64,000 nucleotides of DNA, taken from Oscillospiraceae bacterium. Lineage in GTDB: Bacteria > Bacillota > Clostridia > Oscillospirales > Ruminococcaceae. The stretch lies in assembly GCA_017505635.1 (NCBI GenBank), contig JAFVOU010000016.1, positions 1-64,000 on the forward strand, in the 5' to 3' direction. Below are positions 60,389-64,000 of this stretch, piece by piece. Both the position numbers and the translations under genes were made by a program. The notes under the pieces were generated by a model. That model did not search any database and was not told where the DNA came from. It saw only the letters and a program-made list of their open reading frames with translations. Position 1 is the first letter of the stretch. Every line of letters begins with the position of its first letter.

Positions 60389-63300
60389 TTACATCATACC
60401 CAGCAGTGATATCTGGTTTTCTTTTGGCATATCTCCCAAAGCACCTGCGTTGTAAAGGCTGTCAATAACAGCACTTGAAACACCACATGATTTCTGGAAA
60501 TCTTCTACAGAAATAAAATCAACGCCGTTTTTGCAGGCTTCTTCCAACTGTTCTGCAGCGGCTTCACCAACACCTTTAAGAGATGAATAAGGCAGACGGA
60601 TTTTTCCGTCTTCGATAACATACTTTTTAGCTTTGCTTTTTCCAAGCGCAATCGGCAGAAATTCATAACCACGGGCAAGCATCTCGCACACAAGCTGCAG
60701 TGCTGTCTGGCTTTCAAGGTCTTTTGCGTTCTTTTCAATTTTAAGACGCTGTGTTATTTCCTTAAGATTTTTAGTTGCAACCGCCTTGCCGCCAACTGCA
60801 GATTCGTAGTCAATAGCATCACCGCGTACTGTAAATATAGTTGCATAAAACTCAAGCGGTCTGTGCAGTTTAAACCACATAAGACGGATTGCAGCCATAA
60901 GATAAGCAACAGCGTGAGCTTTCGGGAACATATATTTGATTTTTTTACAGCTTTCAATATACCAGTCTTCTACCCCGTGGCTTCGCAGCATATCTTCAAG
61001 TTCAGCATCAAAAGTTTTTGCAGCTTTACCTTTACGGGTTATCTCCATAATCTTGAATGCTTTTGCCTTGTCCACACCTTTTTTGATAAGTGTAAGCATA
61101 ATATCATCACGGGTGCCGATAACATCCCTGATTGTACAGGTACCGCTTTTGATAAGGTCCTGTGCATTGCCAATCCATACATCTGTACCGTGACTCAGCC
61201 CTGAAATCTGTATAAGGTCAGAGAAGGTCTGCGGCTGTGCGTCAATAAGCATCTGACGCACAAAATCGGTGCCAAGTTCAGGAATACCAAATGTTGCAGT
61301 CTGACTCTGAATATCTTCAGGTGTAACACCTATAGGCTCTGTGCTTGTAAGCATACGGTATACATCCCGGTCATTCATCGGAACATCTGCCATTTTTATG
61401 CCTGTCATATCCTCAAGATGCTTGTACATTGTAGGCACATCGTGGCCCAGGATATCAAGTTTCAGCAATGTATCATGGAGATATTTAAATTCAAAATGAG
61501 TTGTTACAACACCCTTTTCCTTATCATCTGCAGGATGCTGAACAGGACAGAAGTCATAAACTTCGTGTGTGCTTGGCACAACAACCATGCCACCCGGGTG
61601 CTGGCCTGTTGTTTTTTTAACACCGGCACAGCCAAGAGTAAGACGGTTTTCTTCTGCTTTATTGCATACAATTCCGCGCTCATCAAGATATTTTTTTACA
61701 TAGCCGTAAGCTGTTTTGTCCTGCAAAGCAGAGATTGTGCCTGCTTTGAACACATATTCGTGACCAAACAGATCTTCGGTATATCTGTGTGCAAAGGACT
61801 GATATTCGCCCGAAAAGTTAAGGTCAATATCCGGTTCTTTATCTCCGTCAAAACCAAGAAAAGTTTCAAACGGAATATCACTGCCGTCGCCGTGAAGCTT
61901 TGCACCGCAGTGCGGACAGTTTTTGTCAGGCAGGTCAAAACCGGTAAGATATTCATCAGGTATATCAAACTCGCTGTACTTGCAGTTTGGACATACATAG
62001 TGCGGAGGAAGCGGATTAACTTCGGAAATACTTGAAAAGAATGCAATTGACGATGAACCAACGGACCCACGGGAGCCAACAAGATATCCGTTTTCCTCAC
62101 TGTTCTGAACAAGTTTTTTTGCGATAACATACAGAACCGCATAACCGTGTTTGATAATGCTGTTAAGTTCCTTATCCACTCGTTCAGTAATAACTGCAGG
62201 CGGATTTTCACCATAGATATCATGCAGCTTTTTATATGTGGCAGTGCGCAATTCTTCCTCTGCTCCGTCTATACTTGGAGGATATGTACCCTTTGGTATA
62301 GCACGGATTTCCCTGTCACACATATCGGCAATAAGATTTGGGTTTGTAACAACCACCTCAAATGCTTTTTCAGGAGTGAGATAACTGAACTCTTCCAGCA
62401 TTTCATCTGTTGTGCGGAAATAAAGTGGCGCCTGATTGTCTGCATCAGAGAAACCCATACCCGCCATAAGAATAGCGCGGTACTTGCTTTCTTCCATGGT
62501 CATAAAGTGTACGTCACCTGTTGCAACAACAGGTTTGTTGAGCTCTTCGCCAAGCTGAATAATTTTGCGGTTAAAGTCCTTTATCTGTTCCATAGATTCA
62601 ACCACACCTTCACGCAGCATATACTCGTTATTGCCGAGAGGCTGAATCTCAAGAAAATCATAGAAAGAAGCTATTTTAAGCAGTTCTTTATGCGGTTTTC
62701 CTTCCACTATCGCTCTGTAAAGTTCACCTGCTTCACACGCAGAACCTATAATCAAACCTTCTCTGTGAGCAATAATCTCACTTTTGGGCATCCTTGGCTG
62801 TTTGAAAAAATATTTCAGATGACCATAAGAAATAAGTTTGTACAAATTTTTAAGTCCCTGTTTATTTTTGCACAGAAGAATAATATGATTGCTTTTTCGT
62901 GGAAGTTTCTGTGTACTGCTGAGTCCTGCATTTATCTGTTCAAGATTAACAATTCCTTTGTCTGCAAGATCTTTTTCCATACATTTAAGTATTTCAAAAA
63001 GCATTTTGGCATCATCTGTTGCTCTGTGATGGTTGAAATCACCAAGGTTATAGTGCTCTGCAACTACATCCAGTTTATGTTTTTTCAGTTCTGTAAGCAG
63101 ATTCTGTGCCAGAGGCAATGTATCAATATATTCGTATTCAAAAGACATACCAAGTCTTTCGCATACAACTTTAATAAAGTTTACATCAAAATTAGCAGCA
63201 TTGTGAGCAATAATAATTCTGTCACCAATAAAAGCCTTAAATGCTGTTATTGCATCACGCTGGCTTGGTGCCCCTTTTACCATTGTATCAGTTATACCTG

Positions 63301-64000
63301 TAAGTTCGGTAATCTTTGCAGGAATTGGTTTTTCCGGGTCAACAAATGTATGAAATTCGTTGATAACCTGTTCACCTTTTACAAGTACCGCACCAATTTC
63401 TGTTATATTTTCCTGTGCAGGAGACAACCCTGTTGTTTCAATATCAAAAACAACAAACTCTGTATCAGCAATTGCGCCTTTGCGGTTACCTGTGAAGATA
63501 TCAACCATATTATCTACAAAATAACCTTCACATCCGTATATAAGCTTAAAATCTGCATCAGGATTGTTTTTCATTATGGCATCGTATTCCAGCATAGCCT
63601 GAGGAAATCCCTGCGCCACACCATGGTCGGTAATTGCAACTGCTCTGTGGCCATATTTGAATGCTTTTTTTACAGCATCGCCAGGTTCTACAAGACCATC
63701 CATGGCAGAAAGCTTTGTATGCAGATGCAGTTCTACCCTTTTATGCTCTGCAGTGTCCTTCTTATCCTGTAGATCAAATGAAAGAATATCGTACGGCATA
63801 ATAACAAAATCACGCTCGTACTTATCCATCTGACAATCACCTTTAACAATAAAGTGAACACCAGGTTTTATATTCTCCCATTTTTCAATATTTTTATCGT
63901 TAGGATCAAGAAGAATTTTTATATTGATTGAATTTGTTCCGTCAGTTATTGAATAGATAAATATTTTTCTGAAGTTTCCCTGTTCTGCAACAGCAAACAC
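60389..64000 (-). CDS. polC: DNA polymerase III PolC-type, N-terminus outside the window
   Basis: 1203 residues of PolC, the main replicative polymerase of low-GC Gram-positives; the full protein is about 1450, so roughly the first 250 residues are beyond the right edge. In order: part of an OB-fold, the PHP segment VELHLHTKLSAMDG, the DEDD proofreading exonuclease starting FVVFDIETTGLSP, a zinc finger (CPNC...CPHCGAKL) and the polymerase core with PDIDLNFSGEYQ. The C-terminus is complete. The exonuclease inserted inside the PHP region confirms the PolC rather than DnaE form. Confidence 0.97.
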   Translation of the reverse strand: MFAVAEQGNFRKIFIYSITDGTNSINIKILLDPNDKNIEKWENIKPGVHFIVKGDCQMDKYERDFVIMPYDILSFDLQDKKDTAEHKRVELHLHTKLSAMDGLVEPGDAVKKAFKYGHRAVAITDHGVAQGFPQAMLEYDAIMKNNPDADFKLIYGCEGYFVDNMVDIFTGNRKGAIADTEFVVFDIETTGLSPAQENITEIGAVLVKGEQVINEFHTFVDPEKPIPAKITELTGITDTMVKGAPSQRDAITAFKAFIGDRIIIAHNAANFDVNFIKVVCERLGMSFEYEYIDTLPLAQNLLTELKKHKLDVVAEHYNLGDFNHHRATDDAKMLFEILKCMEKDLADKGIVNLEQINAGLSSTQKLPRKSNHIILLCKNKQGLKNLYKLISYGHLKYFFKQPRMPKSEIIAHREGLIIGSACEAGELYRAIVEGKPHKELLKIASFYDFLEIQPLGNNEYMLREGVVESMEQIKDFNRKIIQLGEELNKPVVATGDVHFMTMEESKYRAILMAGMGFSDADNQAPLYFRTTDEMLEEFSYLTPEKAFEVVVTNPNLIADMCDREIRAIPKGTYPPSIDGAEEELRTATYKKLHDIYGENPPAVITERVDKELNSIIKHGYAVLYVIAKKLVQNSEENGYLVGSRGSVGSSSIAFFSSISEVNPLPPHYVCPNCKYSEFDIPDEYLTGFDLPDKNCPHCGAKLHGDGSDIPFETFLGFDGDKEPDIDLNFSGEYQSFAHRYTEDLFGHEYVFKAGTISALQDKTAYGYVKKYLDERGIVCNKAEENRLTLGCAGVKKTTGQHPGGMVVVPSTHEVYDFCPVQHPADDKEKGVVTTHFEFKYLHDTLLKLDILGHDVPTMYKHLEDMTGIKMADVPMNDRDVYRMLTSTEPIGVTPEDIQSQTATFGIPELGTDFVRQMLIDAQPQTFSDLIQISGLSHGTDVWIGNAQDLIKSGTCTIRDVIGTRDDIMLTLIKKGVDKAKAFKIMEITRKGKAAKTFDAELEDMLRSHGVEDWYIESCKKIKYMFPKAHAVAYLMAAIRLMWFKLHRPLEFYATIFTVRGDAIDYESAVGGKAVATKNLKEITQRLKIEKNAKDLESQTALQLVCEMLARGYEFLPIALGKSKAKKYVIEDGKIRLPYSSLKGVGEAAAEQLEEACKNGVDFISVEDFQKSCGVSSAVIDSLYNAGALGDMPKENQISLLGMM

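Noticed and set aside
62147-63772. 541-codon open frame antisense to polC
   Set aside because: It is the exact shadow of polC. The composition (very high Cys, Phe, Ile) is typical of reverse-strand translation, and no start signals are present.

Overview
This is a low-GC window from a Gram-positive anaerobe, most likely an endospore-forming member of the Clostridia (Oscillospirales/Ruminococcaceae-like). Pointers are PolC-type DNA polymerase III, the sepF-ylmH-divIVA-lspA cell-division block, an L19 leader ahead of rplS, a SpoIVFA/SpoIVFB-like protease pair, a split transketolase, flavodoxin/ferredoxin fusion proteins, strong sigma-A promoters with 17-bp spacers, and AGGAGG-type ribosome binding sites. 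No species can be named from the sequence alone. The region reads as chromosome backbone: I see no transposase, prophage, CRISPR array or toxin cluster.

Layout. 1-10.4 kb (+): the end of a tRNA-Cys, a lipoprotein SGNH hydrolase, small membrane proteins, a Nudix hydrolase, a DUF362 protein, the remnant of an ICMT-type methyltransferase, an EFR1 flavodoxin-ferredoxin, radA, then an adaptor-permease-DUF6873 operon that has no ATPase. 10.5-14.7 kb (+): a thiamine salvage operon, thiW-thiM-thiE-thiD-tenA, behind two complete TPP riboswitches in tandem, each with its own terminator, and a third RNA element that resembles only the pyrimidine-sensing half of a TPP riboswitch. 14.8-17.1 kb (+): a Xer-type tyrosine recombinase preceded by an unusual 13-bp palindrome, and a membrane acyltransferase. 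17.1-22.7 kb (-): two small membrane proteins, yajC, tgt, queA and a GH2 glycosidase. 22.9-24.1 kb (+): a CapA-like protein. 24.1-29.6 kb (-): yraN-rnhB-rbgA-lepB-rplS and a radical SAM pair. 30.1-34.3 kb (-): the SpoIVFA/FB-like pair and a large wall amidase. 34.5-54.6 kb (-): a long run from uvrB to the transketolase subunits covering DNA repair (uvrBA, mutSL), tRNA modification (miaA, miaB), division (sepF, ylmH, divIVA) and membrane processing (lspA). 54.7-64 kb: a class II aldolase, a LysR regulator divergent from a sodium:alanine symporter, DUF1287, radC, an RluA-type synthase, and most of polC, which runs off the right edge.

How the genes work together. The thi operon makes TMP from imported or scavenged thiazole and HMP. 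ThiW is the import S-component, ThiM and ThiD phosphorylate thiazole and HMP, ThiE joins them, and TenA recovers the pyrimidine. No de novo thiC or thiG is in the window. queA-tgt complete part of the queuosine pathway. miaA and miaB act in succession on A37 of tRNA.

The most notable observation is the RNA leader directly in front of thiW (about 10844-10980). It keeps the P2/P3/P3a arm of a THI box but has an unrelated hairpin in place of the pyrophosphate-sensing arm. Its ends can form a perfect 9-bp closing helix that reaches into the thiW ribosome binding site. It could be a variant riboswitch for a thiamine precursor or a decayed third copy. Other items worth a look are two terminators whose 3' arm is also the Shine-Dalgarno of the next gene, a dif-sized palindrome beside the recombinase gene, and the ATPase-less adaptor/permease operon.
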